From NCBI RefSeq assembly GCF_907164915.1, contig NC_061863.1, forward strand, positions 4,642,340 to 4,706,339: a stretch of 64,000 bases of DNA, in the 5' to 3' direction. This stretch comes from Impatiens glandulifera. Lineage: Eukaryota; Streptophyta; Magnoliopsida; Ericales; Balsaminaceae. Positions 32,236 to 43,594 of the stretch are shown piece after piece. The translations under genes were made by a program, and so were the position numbers. The notes beneath the pieces were generated by a model. It had not been told where the DNA came from and searched no databases. It saw only the letters and a list, made by a program, of their open reading frames with translations. Numbering within the stretch: position 1 is the stretch's first letter; every line of letters starts with the position of its first letter.

Positions 32236-32615
32236 CACGTGTTTATATATTTAACGTGGTTGTAATAGGTATCATAAAATTCACGTGTATTGTAATATAA
32301 TTCACGTGAATTATATAAACACGTGTATTACGTGTATTGTGTTCTAGAATATCCCAATATAATTCACGTGGTTGTAATATAATTCACGTGACTTATATAA
32401 ACACGTGTATTACGTGTATTATGTTCTGGAATATCCCAATATAATTCACGTGGTTGTAATATAATTCACGTGTATTGTAATACGCGTGATTCATAACTCA
32501 CGTGTATTACAATATGACTCACGCGTATTGTAATATTATAATACACGTGAATTACATTACAATACACGTGAATTATACACGTGAATTACATTACAATACA
32601 CGTGAATTAGCATTG
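32236..32615. repeat. CACGTG palindrome array between two convergent MULE genes
   Basis: Fourteen CACGTG hexamers, mostly in the context AATTCACGTG or ACACGTGTAT, within about 370 bp, plus ACGCGT variants. The array lies between the 3' ends of the Ulp1-like and transposase genes, not in a TIR. CACGTG is the plant G-box, so transcription-factor binding is possible; hairpin formation or transposase binding are alternatives. Confidence 0.85.
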
Positions 32616-32810
32616 TGCAATATATATGCGTGAGTCACTCACTGTATGGCCAACCTGTATGGAAATATCTGTATACAAATTTCAATCACTATACAATATT
32701 CGAAAACCAACAACAATCAATCAGCATACAATATTCGAAAACCAACAACAATAATCAGTATACAATATTCAAAATTGCACAGACAATATTCAAAATTGCA
32801 CAGACAATAT

Positions 32811-35222
32811 TCATGTTTGTGGCTGAGATGATGGCGGCTGAGATGATGATGCTCTTGCAGCTCTTGCAGTAGAGGGTGCAGGCATTACTGATTTGCATGT
32901 TGCCCTGTTGTGACCCTGACCACCACATGAGCTACATCTTCTCGGCACCTTACGAATTTCACCTTGGGATGACCTACGCTTTGTTTGAGGACGCCCTTTC
33001 TTAACCTTAACAGGTGGTTTAAGGCACACTCGTTGCTTGATATGTTCTGGAATATCCCAATACTCTTCATGACAAACTGGATATATTGTTTCCGCGTAAG
33101 CATTGACCCACATTTCACTTGAGTAATACCTGAAACATAACAATTGAACATGTGAGAAATAAAGTTAGTTAGATAAATTCAATAGCAAATAATCTAAAGT
33201 AAACCTTGAGCAGAACTCATAGGCATCCAATCTATGGGTACGTGAAGCAGCCAGGGCATGAGTGCAAGGAAGACCAGATACATCAAATACCCTACAACTA
33301 CAACTCATTCCTCTCAAGTCAACTTTATAATCAGATTCATCGTCATGGACATAAAACTCGAAACGGTTAAGTGGATGAACGTTATATAATCTGGCCTTCT
33401 CAGCTTGATCACGTAAGAACTTTTCATAATAAAAAGATAAACGTTCATTGTGATTGGAAGCTTTTTCTCTTCGACTGTTAAACCAATCTTGTAATGTGAA
33501 TCTTAAATAATCAGCTAAGATTGATATGGGATACTTTCTAGCTTCCCTACTTTGACTATTGAAGCTCTCAGCGTAATTACTTGTCATTTGATTGTATCGT
33601 TTACCCGGAAAAAATGCACGACTCCATCTCTCAAACCCAATATCTGCCAAATACATAGCAATACGAGGGTCCTTAGCATTGATCTTGTCAAAATGCTGAT
33701 TAAATTTCAAGATTGTGTATGCTTGAGAAGCCAAACCAAACTCGGCGTGGCAGTGATCGGTTTTGAATTTGGCCATAATATTCATCTTGATATGATATGT
33801 GCACGCACCGTGGTCAGCTTCTGGAAAAACAGCACACAAGGCATTGGCGATGCTTGGGTGTCTATCAGATACAAACACGAGATCATCAACCAATCCAATT
33901 GCATCTCTAAGTTTTTGCATGAAATAAGTCCAGGAGTTGTTATTTTCAGAATCAACAACGCCGAATGCAACAGGATAGAGTTGTTCATTCGCATCTAATG
34001 CTATCGCCACCAATAGCTGACCTCCAACCTTGTGCTTAAGAAAACTGGCATCGACGCACAATACTGGACGACAACAGTTTTTGAAACCCCTAATTGAGCA
34101 GCCTAAGGACATGAACATATACCTGAAATGACCGTGCTCATCCGTCTGGATGTCTGTTATGGTACCCGGATTGTTCTTCTCCAACATGTACAGGTATGAT
34201 GACAATTTACCGTAAGAATCTTCTACAGTTCCTCGCACCGCCATTAGGGCCTTTTCTCTAGACCGCCAAGCCTTATTATAAGACAACTTTATTCCATAAG
34301 TAGTCTGTATGTCTTCCATTATTTTCTTGGGCATGTGGTCATGGTGATGGTCCATGTACTTGCTCTTCATGCATTCCCCAAACACCCATGCTGGTGCTGG
34401 CCTTTGATTCTCTTGCCTCGTCACAATTGAACAGGTATGATCTTTTACGAATTTACGAATCTCAAACATTTCCGAGGAATTTACTCTGACAGCACGCAGT
34501 CTCCACTTGCAATTCTTATCCAAACATTTCACAACCCAAAGTTCTTTTTTTGACTTCAACACTTTGAATTCAAAATGATTAGTCATGGCATATTTATATA
34601 ACCTCAGCTGAAGTTCTTTTTTATTCTCAAACAAAGAACTGACTTCCAATCCGATTCCGGTACTTACTGCCTCATGTAAAGGATTTTCACTACTTGGTAT
34701 GTTACTAGCAACCCATTCACTGCAGCTTGGTTGAGTACGAACAACAACATTGTTTTGTTGTGTACTAGGAACCCAAGAACCGCTTGGATTTGGATTGGTA
34801 CTAGGAACCCAATCAGAACTACTAGGTTGGGTAATAGGAACCCAATCATCATCAGCATCATCCCCCACATTCAGACGCAAATGTTCATCTTCAATGTCAT
34901 TTTCAAAGAAAACCTCACGCTGCATCGGGAAGACGTCGGGGTCATCAATTTCTGGAACAGCTACACTTTCTTGAGTTGGTAGTGACTTCTCTACTAAGGA
35001 TACACACAATGGAGTGCGGTTGTGGACTGAAACTGCTTCATGTAAAAAGAACTCCACATCCACATCTTTTTTTATATCAGTTATATAAGAAAATTTGGCA
35101 ATCATGCCAGGAGCATTATACTTGGCTTGAAGCAATAAATCATATCTAGATTTGTCAACATCGGTAGCAGAATAAATTTGATCAACTAATTGGGCATAAG
35201 TAGAATTTTGGGGAACAATCAT
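32811..35222 (-). CDS. MULE transposase (MuDR/MURA type)
   Basis: Two exons, 35222-33205 and 33129-32811; the join restores FCS-RYYSSEMWVN, total 778 residues. Domains: PB1-like N-terminus, acidic linker with WVPST repeats (about 127-170), MuDR-type DNA-binding zinc region (about 195-265, KCLDKNCKWRL...HTC), DDE core with D391 (CVDASF), D453 (VSDRHP) and E552 (NYAESFNS), and SWIM zinc finger C641-x-C643...C653-x-H655. The C-terminus has a CCHC knuckle (CSSCGGQGHNRATC). All catalytic residues are present and no stop interrupts, so it may be active. Family-like sequence (AQVPILLYFDGEW) continues in frame upstream of this ATG, so the true start is probably in an earlier exon near 35400-35590. 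Confidence 0.93.
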
Positions 35223-36050
35223 ACCGCTGTTTGACTTTGCAGAAAAATGAGTAAGATCGTCCGTAGTTTTCCACTCTCCATCAAAGTAAAGAAGTATAGG
35301 TACTTGAGCTGCAATTGAAAACAGTTCAACAACATCACAAGAATTGAAAACAGTTCAACAACATCACAAGAATTCAAAAAAGTTCAACATTACCATAACC
35401 GAGGAGAGTTTGCTCGTAGAGTTTCAGGAAATCCAATGCCGCAACTTTTTACCATAAGTTTGCTTCAATGAATCTAATGGGATAAGAGCTCCCTATCCAA
35501 TAGGTCCATTGAAGCAAACTTGTGGTTAATTCTTGGAACATTGTATCTCCACGAAACATACCAGTAAACTCTACCTCAATACTAGAATAACAAGATAGTA
35601 TTGAGTGAAATCAGCTACATTATGCCAGCATGCAAACCCTAAACCTTAATACTAGAATAACAAGATAACTCAAGAACTGTGGAACTTAAACAAAAAGGTC
35701 TTGTAACTATAAGAACTGTGGAACTTAAACAACGTACTGATAAACAAATTCCAAGACAATAACTCAATAAGACTTTCTATGCACTAAAACAAAGCTAATA
35801 CCCAAATCAAGGCCTCGTTTGAGGAAGGGTTATTGAGATTTAATCAAATCATTTCAATCATCCACAAATTACCCTTACTTTATTTGAATAGCATTTTAAA
35901 TATTAAATAAACATACCCATTTTGAGAACGAAGAGTAGTGGGTAAGCGGCTGCTGCTCGTGGTCGTGTTCTTCAGGGTATCTTGGTGTCGTCGTAGTCGT
36001 CCGCTGCTGCTGCTCGTGGTCGAGTTCTTCAGGGGAGGGTCGAGTCGGAG
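35223..36050 (-). other. 5' region of the transposase gene
   Basis: Contains the in-frame upstream extension (to about 35320), a ~32-bp direct duplication (ttgaaaacagttcaacaaca..., 35317-35370), and a probable leader exon ending at the donor GGTTATG|GTAATG near 35397. A small near-palindrome (agtttgcttcaatg.../cattgaagcaaact) lies at 35457-35521. No separate gene seen. Confidence 0.5.
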
Positions 36051-36480
36051 TGGCGAAAGCGAGAGAAGAGAGAAGGGGAAATTAAGGATTCGTGGTTTTG
36101 TTATAAATTAGGGCACAAAAATAATATATACGATGAAAGACGTGAATTGTTATTCACGTGTTTCATCTAAAACACGTGAATCAACTCACGCGTTTTAATG
36201 TGAAATGCATTCACGTGTTTCATCTAAAACACGTGAATAAACTCACGCGTTTTAATGTGAAATGCATTCACGCGTTTCATCTAAAACGCGTGAGTTAATT
36301 CACGCGTTTTAGATGAAACACGTGAATAGCAACATTGTTCCTTGTTCCTTGTTGTTTGAGTTATGTGGCGAATATGCGTGAATAACAACATTGTTCCTTG
36401 TTGTTTGAGTTATGTGGCGAATAACAACATTGTTCCTTGTTGTTTGATTATACACAATACGCGTGAGTTATGAGGATAAG
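36050..36480 (-). repeat. Internal TIR-like block heading the transposase gene
   Basis: In the same orientation as the right TIR: leader, conserved core (TTATAAATTAGGGCACAAAA then TAATATATA at 36122-36130), then a palindrome array of CACGTG and ACGCGT (36136-36330; five of each by eye). Three copies of an AACAACATTGTTCCTTGTTG-type repeat follow. It lacks the outermost GGCCC-rich ~120 bp. It looks like the old right end of a smaller element that later gained the BRCT module outside it. Confidence 0.75.
36092..36132 (-). promoter_or_regulatory. TIR-derived promoter core before the transposase gene
   Basis: Minus strand reads TATATATTA, then GCCCTAATTTATAACAAAAC, nearly the same as the cores at both MULE ends. 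Confidence 0.55.
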
Positions 36481-36651
36481 TTATGATATTGTTAACATAA
36501 GTAATAAAGCATAAATAGAAGAATATTCAGTAATATAAACCACCATAAATCATAAATATCCAAATTAAGAATTGTTATAAACCATAAATATCATAAATAT
36601 CATAAATAACCCAAAAATAGAAGAAGAACAATAAGTCTAAACAACTCCAAA

Positions 36652-37652
36652 TTAAGTAAGCAAATGCTGCAAATCACAAGCAGCAACAGATTGAAGCAAC
36701 TTTGTATGAGGAACAACATGTTCATCCAATATGCTTGACAGAGCAGCCGCTGTCTCAAAAAGCCAATTGTCGGGGAGAACATCAAAATCCTTTTCAACTG
36801 ATCGATACCTGCTGTCTATCTCGAAGTATACTATTATAGTTTTCGCATCCCTTGGCTCAGCAAATGGATAATCTGGATTATCCGATTCTTTAATACTACC
36901 ACCTCCAGCAACTATTAACTCAATGAGATCCTGTTTGTATAGTGTGTTGAAATTCCCTACAAATATAAAAATGTAACCGTCGAACAGTTTCGAACGCTGA
37001 AAAACCAACAAAGAAGATAATTTCAGTTATCATGCAAAATAAGAAAAAGTACAGATAGGAGGAATAATACCAAACTCACATTATTCAACAACAGAAGTCT
37101 GCCTTTTCTAGGACCACCTTGGGCTCCATGATTATCATGTTTAACCTCATAAGGTTCCTCATCAACACAGTTTTCGGTTTTCAATGATGATTTTATCCCT
37201 AAACAAATGTGTATGAAAATAATTTTTAAACTAATTTAACAGACATATGTATGAAAATAATCGTGTTAACAGAGACTCACAATCAATAGTAAGGACCCAT
37301 TTCCCGTTCAGAATTGCCTTCAATACTTTTTGAGTTCGGCCGCATGCACCATTGGGATCAGTGTAAGCAATAACATGAGTTACATCTTCTCTCCACTTCG
37401 GAGACACCCTTGCACCAAAAGTGCGAGCAAATTCAACTATCAACAACTGTGTAAAACAATAATATAATGGTTATTACATACAAAACTAGTTAATATGGAC
37501 ATAGTAGAGAGAATAGAACATACATTATTTTCAGGTGATAATTGATTGGGACATAAGGTCATAACAGTGTTTGTTGCCTGCATATTATAAAAAAAAAGAG
37601 TTGAACGAACTGAGAAAACAATTTTATTAACAACCATTTTAATACATACCAT
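36652..37652 (-). CDS. Tandem-BRCT protein, BRCA1/BARD1-like, MULE cargo
   Basis: Five coding exons: 37652-37650 (just the ATG, at the donor site), 37577-37524, 37446-37281, 37198-37080, 36996-36652; 228 residues, no stop or frameshift. All introns are GT-AG and all phases fit (TID-WIKSSL; NN-RSKLFDGY). BRCT1 covers about 18-95 (VEFARTFGARVSPKW...VTHVIA...LKAILNGKWVLTIDWIKSSL) and BRCT2 about 114-215 (SKLFDGYIFIFVGNF...LPDNWLFETAAAL). The order and the linker (VDEEPYEV) resemble the C-terminal BRCT pair of plant BRCA1/BARD1, a phosphopeptide-binding unit of DNA-repair proteins; there is no RING or PHD part. The leader lies in the right TIR. Retained introns show capture as DNA. Whether it is expressed is unknown. 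Confidence 0.87.
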
Positions 37653-37759
37653 TTTGTTGAACGAACTGAGAAAACCACAACGGCAGCTCCTGATCTAAAT
37701 ACTACAATATCCATCATTATAAACAGCAGAATATACATCAATAGCTAACCATACAATAT

Positions 37760-38312
37760 TCATGTAATTGAAAATCAACAATCAATCAGTATATATAGGA
37801 AAACCAAACCTTAAACCCTAAATACAACAATATCCATGAATATAAATGGCAGAATATACATCGAAACCTAACCCTAAACATAAATACTATAATATCTATC
37901 AATATAAATGGCAAAATATACATCAAAACCTAACCCTAAACCTAAATACATCAATATCGATTATAAACAGCATAATATACATCAAAACCAAACCCTAAAC
38001 CTAAATACATCCATGTAAATGGCAGAATATACATCGAAACCTAACCCTAAACCCAAATACTTCGATATACATAGGAAACGGCATAATATACATCAAAACC
38101 AAACCTTTACCCCTAAATACACCAATATCCATGAATATAAACGGTAAATATACATCAAAACCTAACCCTGAACCTAAATACTTCGATATACATAGGAAAC
38201 GGCATAATATACATCAAAACCAATCCTTTAACCCTAAATACATCCATATCCATGAATATAAACGGTAAATATACATCAAAACCTAAGTCTAAACCCTAAG
38301 CCCTAAACTGAC
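37760..38312 (-). repeat. About nine tandem ~60-bp units with telomere-like motifs, in the BRCT leader intron
   Basis: Minus-strand unit reads roughly GGTTTAGGTTTTGATGTATA, TTnTGCC, TTTATATTGATGTATTTA. Unit starts (plus strand tacatc[ga]aaacc) fall near 37857, 37919, 37978, 38030, 38089, 38151, 38210 and 38272, plus one before. The left MULE end has only one or two units in the equivalent intron, so the array expanded at this end. Confidence 0.85.
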
Positions 38313-38830
38313 CTGATGATGTTGAAGAACGATGATGTTGGAAGGATCTCGATGATGTTGAGGAACGATGATGTTGAGGAACGATGATGTTGAGGAACGA
38401 TGATCTTGATGGATGTGGGAATGGAAAGTCGGCCGCAGTCGGAGTGGGAGGGAGAATCGGGGTGGTTTTGTTTTAAATTAGGGCAGAAAAGTAATATATA
38501 AGACTAAATACGCGATTTACCATGGACGCGATTTAATCTGAATCGCGTGAGTTCATCACCGCGATTTAGATTAAATCGCGTGCATGGTAAATCGCGTACA
38601 TTTAAAAACGCGAATTACCAATCACGCGTTTCATCTAAATCGCGGTGATGAACTCACGCGATTTAGATTAAATCGCGTGATTGATAATTCGCGTCTTTGA
38701 GCGTAAGAAATGGCGCCGAAGGGGTATTTCCGACATTTCGCGGGGCAAAAGGGCCCTTTTTGCCAACTTTAGTAGGCGGGGGCCCTTTTTGGAATTTCCC
38801 CTGTTATGGGGGCCATTTCATCAAATTTCC
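38313..38830 (-). repeat. MULE right terminal inverted repeat
   Basis: Mirror of 26773-27216 with an extra ~107-bp palindromic block (about 38560-38665). Contains the leader of the BRCT gene, ending at the donor CATCAG|GTCAGT (38313/38312). Confidence 0.9.
38461..38505 (-). promoter_or_regulatory. TIR promoter core for the BRCT gene
   Basis: Minus strand: TATATATTAC, then GCCCTAATTTAAAACAAAAC, the same arrangement as at 27003-27045. Confidence 0.6.
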
Positions 38831-38839
38831 CAACTTAGG

Positions 38840-39703
38840 CCCTAGGGTCGAAATATAACTTTGTACAATTGATTTATTTTGAGTTATTTCATATTTGGCT
38901 AAAAAAATTAAAGTGGATTAATATATAACAATGATATTTTTTTTATTTCTCCCAATTTAACTTTAAATTATGTCATTTAAGATTTTAACTTTAAAATTTT
39001 TAACCGTATATCATGGTCTTTTATCTCATGTAAATTCTTAGGCCTTGAACCTAATCAACTATTATTTCATTCTCATATATCATTCAATTTATAAATTAAA
39101 ATATTTTTTTATTTTTTTAAAATATATTATTTTATTATTATATATTAATATTATTTAAGTCTTTTTATTAAAGATTTTTTTAAATGATCACCAATCATGA
39201 GTTGGATGAAGAAAGAATGGATTCTATGTTTTTTTTTCTAAGATTAATGAAATAATTACACAGCAAACATGTTAAGAGTGCATAGTTTTAATTTATAGTT
39301 ATCCTTTGTTCTTTTTAAACCCCAATCCTCTAATCTTTTGGTTCGGGAAATGGAAATCCCTTCTATTGCACTTAATCCCCACAAGAAGTCATGCCTCACT
39401 TTTTCATAATATATGTGATGAGATTGAAAGAACATATTTAGCCAGATTTTTATTTTTAATCTTTTGAAAACTATGACATTATTCTTTGGAGGAGTTAATA
39501 CCACTCTTATGCTATGTTTCCCATTTGAAATTGATAGTTTATTTTAAAAAAAAAGCCAAACTGTTGTATTATTTAAATAATAAATTACAATCTCTTTTTG
39601 CAAAAAGTAGATCTGATAATGAATTTTCTTTCCTCCCACTAGTTATAGTTATTTGCTACTATTTGCAATGATTTTGATATATACTGAACGAAAATGATAA
39701 GAC

Positions 39704-39740
<37 letters not shown>

Positions 39741-40585
39741 TTTATTATTTTTACCTTATAATTCACATAAATCTTGCCTGATATGGAGAATGTAATGTGA
39801 ATTGAATGATTTGAAAGAGAAAAATATAATCCTTCAAAACATGTCACCACTTTTATATTGATTAGATTAAGTGGTTCGGTAGTCAGTATCAAACCGTCTG
39901 TTTCGGTTTATTGATATTGATTAGAAGATCGATTTAGTTGGTTGGATCGGTTTTATTCATTCATAAAAAATAATTGTTATCCTTTAAAATTAATTTTGAA
40001 AAAACAAGTATCTACTATTTGTAATTGTAATCTCTTTCGCCAAGATTGCATTAATAAGACACATTGCATTAATAAGACACATGATCGTATAGGTGGGGGT
40101 TTCATGTAATTTTTTTTTATTTTTTTATTTTTTCTCATGTAATTGATGACAAGTTATAAAACATTTTGGATTTGACACTAAATAAGAATGTTTGAGTGAG
40201 TTCAATTTATTGGAGTTTAATATTTCATATAATTTATGGGATTAAATAATTCTTTTTAAATAATGAATCCAAATATTATTTTTCTGAAAAAAAAATCAAT
40301 TATAAGGTATTTTTAAATCCTTATAATTAAGGTAGGGTAGAATACTTAGTTGAGTACCATCCTCAAACCCCGAATTTCATTCCACTATCCGATCTCGAAC
40401 TATCTTTTATCACATTCTCGATTTCGGATACTCGATCCCTTGACATGTAACTTATTACTCGATTAAAATATGAATTTATATTTTTATTAAAAATAAGTTA
40501 TAAATAAAGATTAATAAATAATTTTAAAACTAGTAATATCCAAATAAAAAATAAAATTGAAATATTTCTTATGTTCTTATATAAA
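38840..40585. other. Intergenic AT-rich DNA
   Basis: No gene. The first bases are the original upstream flank of the GNAT gene before the MULE inserted. A (TTA)n microsatellite lies at 39706-39750. Around 40330-40450 is a short GC-richer piece with no recognised coding. Confidence 0.5.
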
Positions 40586-41550
40586 CTAGCATGTATCTCG
40601 TGCATTTGCACGAGTAATAATATAAAAAACCGTGAAAAAATATTACGGTAAAAATTTTATGGGCGGGTCAACCCACAATTCGACCCAAGTATCAATTTAC
40701 TCTCACATATATCTAAATTAACCATAGCTCTCGACCCCGACAATTTGGACACTTTAAAAATTAAGTATCATTATATATATATAGAGAGAGAGATTAGTTA
40801 GTTAAAAAGTTGAACTTATATTGTTAAAATGTCACACGTTTATCAAATTTTGGGTTGAATTTAAAATATAAAGTGTTATTAGTCTAGTTGGTTAAAAGGT
40901 TGTACTTGTTTTTGTTAGGTTGCAAGTTCGAACTATATACTTATAACATTTTTAATTTTATTTTTAACCGTTTTAAGTTTATGGGCGGGTCAACCCACAA
41001 TTCGACCCAAGTATCCATTTACTCTCACATATATCCAAATTAACCACAGCTCTCGACCCGACAATCTGGACACTTTAAAAATTAAGTATCATTATATATA
41101 GAGAGAGATTAGTTAGTTAAAAAGTTGAACTTATATTGTTAAAATGTCACACGTTTATCAAATTAACCACAGCTCTCGACCCGGCAATCCGGACACTTTA
41201 AAATTTAAACATCATTATATATAGAGAGAGATTAGTTAGTTAAAAAGTTGAACTTATACTGTTAAAATGTCACGCGTTTATCAAATTTTGGGTTGAATTT
41301 AAAATATAAAGTGTTATTAGTCTAGTTGGTTAAAATGATGTACTTGTTTTGTTAGGTTGCAAGTTCGAACCATACCTATAGCATTTTTAATTTTATTTTT
41401 AACCGTTTTAAGTTTATGGGCGGGTCAACCCACAATCCGACCCAAGTATCCATTTACTCTCACATATATCCAAATTAACCACAACTCTCGACCCGGCAAT
41501 CCGGACACTTTAAAAATTAAGCATCATTATATATATATATATATATATAA
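40586..41550 (+). repeat. Dispersed tandem-repeat family with tRNA-like boxes, locus 1
   Basis: Starts CTAGCATGTATCTCGTGCAT. GGGCGGGTCAACCC marks units at 40661, 40983 and 41418 (about 320 bp each; the second holds an extra ~123-bp duplication at 41037-41282). Each full unit contains TTAGTCTAGTTGGTTAAAAG (A-box-like) and GTTGCAAGTTCGAAC (B-box-like) about 30 nt apart, and ends ATTAAG.ATCATTATATATA. Related copies lie at 58851 and 63116. It may be a SINE-derived or non-autonomous element. Confidence 0.75.
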
Positions 41551-42036
41551 TATTAAAAAATAAGTCTATTTAAAATGTTTGGTAGATAAGAGTAAAATAA
41601 ATGAAGGAATTATTAGAACAAATAGTACAATTTTTAAATTTTTAACTGAAAAACTCATTTTTAAACTCGTTTTGATGTAAATATATATTAAATAGCAAAT
41701 CTTCTTCAAACTTAACTTTCTTAACTTAACTTTTATAATTTTTTAATATCACTCCATATATTTTATAATATTGTTATAAATTACACCACAATATTTTAAT
41801 ATTACTTAATTATTTTAAATTTGATTGTAAATTAATTATAAAAATTTATTTAAAATTTTACACAAACTAAAAAATATATATGAGATTTGAGATTGAAATA
41901 AAAAATTATTTGTACAAATACAAAATTAAATATATAAAAAACATATATATTATATATAATTAATACATATTAACAGTTTTTTTTATAGATTAAAGTTTTT
42001 TATACATAAAAAATAATGTGTTTGTGAGTATAAAAG
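41551..42036. other. AT-rich spacer
   Basis: Nothing recognised. Confidence 0.5.
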
Positions 42037-42040
42037 ATAT

Positions 42041-43104
42041 GAGTAATGATAGGGGGAGCGAAAAAAATTTAGCGAATGAGACAGCGAATGATGTGGCATT
42101 GTATGAGTAATGATAGGGGAATGAAAAAATTATAGCGAATGAGACAGCGAATGATGTGACATTGTACATGTCATCTAATAAATACTAATAAATATGACGC
42201 CGCATCAATTTTTCTCTCTTTCATTTTAAATTGTACATGTCACCAAACTGTATTTAATCATTTCTCTCTCTTAATTCTTTTTTATTTAAATAAATTATTT
42301 AATATTTTCCCTTCTTTAATTTTATTATAAATATTTATTTAATTTAAAATTGAAAAAAATAAATTTGTAATTTTAAATTAAAATACAAATTATTAATATT
42401 TATAATAAATAAAATTTAAATTACTAATCTTCAATATATACAAAAGAAACGATTATATAAAAATGAAAGTTATAATATTATTTAGAAGGTGAATTTTAAT
42501 ATATATGTTAAAAAAAATTAAATAAGAATAATAAAAGACTTTTTATTTTTTTTTAAGAGAAATAAGAATGATTTAAAGAAGAGAAATAATAATTTAATAT
42601 GAATATTTTTTAAGAGAAATAATTCAAATTATGAATATATATATTTAATTTTTATTTTATATATATTTATATTTATAATTTAATATATATTTTTAAAAAT
42701 ATGTGTATTTATATATTTATTAATTTGATTTATTCGTTCTCCTTAATATTATTTATATTAAAAATACATAAATAAATTAATTAATCATTAATCGCAAAAT
42801 ATTAATTAAATTAAAAAAATTAATCATATTCATATTTAACTTCTTATTTTTTTATATATATGTTTATTAATTTTTACAGTTATTACTTTTAAATATATAT
42901 ATTAATTAATTTAAATATACAATTATAAAATAATAGATAAAAGGAGAAAAAAATATAAATGAAGAGAAGATAGAGAAATTATTAATGAAAGGAGGAGAGA
43001 TAAATAAATATATTAAAGAAGATCTAGTCATCAATCCTAATCCCTTTTACAAGTCATTCGCTACACTTTCGTTACAACATTTTGTAACGAAAGTATCATT
43101 ACTC
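42041..43104. mobile_element. Possible MITE with 10-bp inverted ends
   Basis: GAGTAATGAT at 42041-42050 is mirrored by ATCATTACTC at 43095-43104, and subterminal sequence (gcgaatga.a / tcattcgctac) is also inverted. The left end is duplicated in tandem (42041-42103 and 42104-42166, agcgaatgagacagcgaatg). The interior is over 85% AT with no ORF. TSD not clear. Confidence 0.55.
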
Positions 43105-43594
43105 GAGAAAATAATGATATCCATTCTGGATTTGAGTTTCGATTGAAAAGGAAGAAACTCATTTTTGGTTTGTTTTTGTTTGAGTGTCCATTGGAGATAG
43201 TCTAACAATGGAGATGTAAAATGTCAAATTTGATATCGTGAGCTTTGCATTTCTGATTTTGAACCCGTTGGGTACCTTTTCCACTATCTCACTCCGAACC
43301 TGATTTATTTGAACTTTATTCTCACTAATTATATGGGTATACTTAATGAATTTTGAACCAAGATGATTGATGGAACAAATTAAATTAAACTCTTTATTAC
43401 ATTTTAATCAAATAGAACCTAATAAATTTTTATTATTCAAACAAAAAAATTATTGTATATATTGATTTTTTTATGAAAATAATACACTTCTCACTAAATT
43501 AAAATCAATTAGATTACTTGAAAATATAATTATATCATTAATGGATAATCATTTAATAGGCTTAAAATTTGTAATATTTTGTAATAATTATTTT

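Larger units (their letters stand above)
26773..38830. mobile_element. 12-kb MULE (Kaonashi-like) with transposase plus Ulp1-like and BRCT cargo
   Basis: Ends read GGGAAATTTGATGAAATGGC inward from both sides. The outer ~175 bp of the two inverted repeats show no mismatch by eye. CAACTTAGG is duplicated at 26764-26772 and 38831-38839 (9 bp, or 8 bp if the ends are GGGAAA on both sides), as expected for Mutator-like elements. Contents in order: Ulp1-like gene (+), CACGTG array, MuDR-type transposase (-), internal TIR-like block, BRCT gene (-). MULEs with Ulp1-like genes are known (Kaonashi in Arabidopsis, a melon MULE); a BRCT gene in the same element is unfamiliar to me. Identical ends and clean TSD suggest recent movement. 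Confidence 0.92.

Noticed and set aside
32236..32615. CRISPR-like array
   Set aside because: Repeats are 6-bp palindromes with irregular spacing in a plant transposon, with no regular repeat-spacer structure or cas genes.
33552..33998. 148-codon plus-strand frame
   Set aside because: Antisense shadow of the transposase DDE region.
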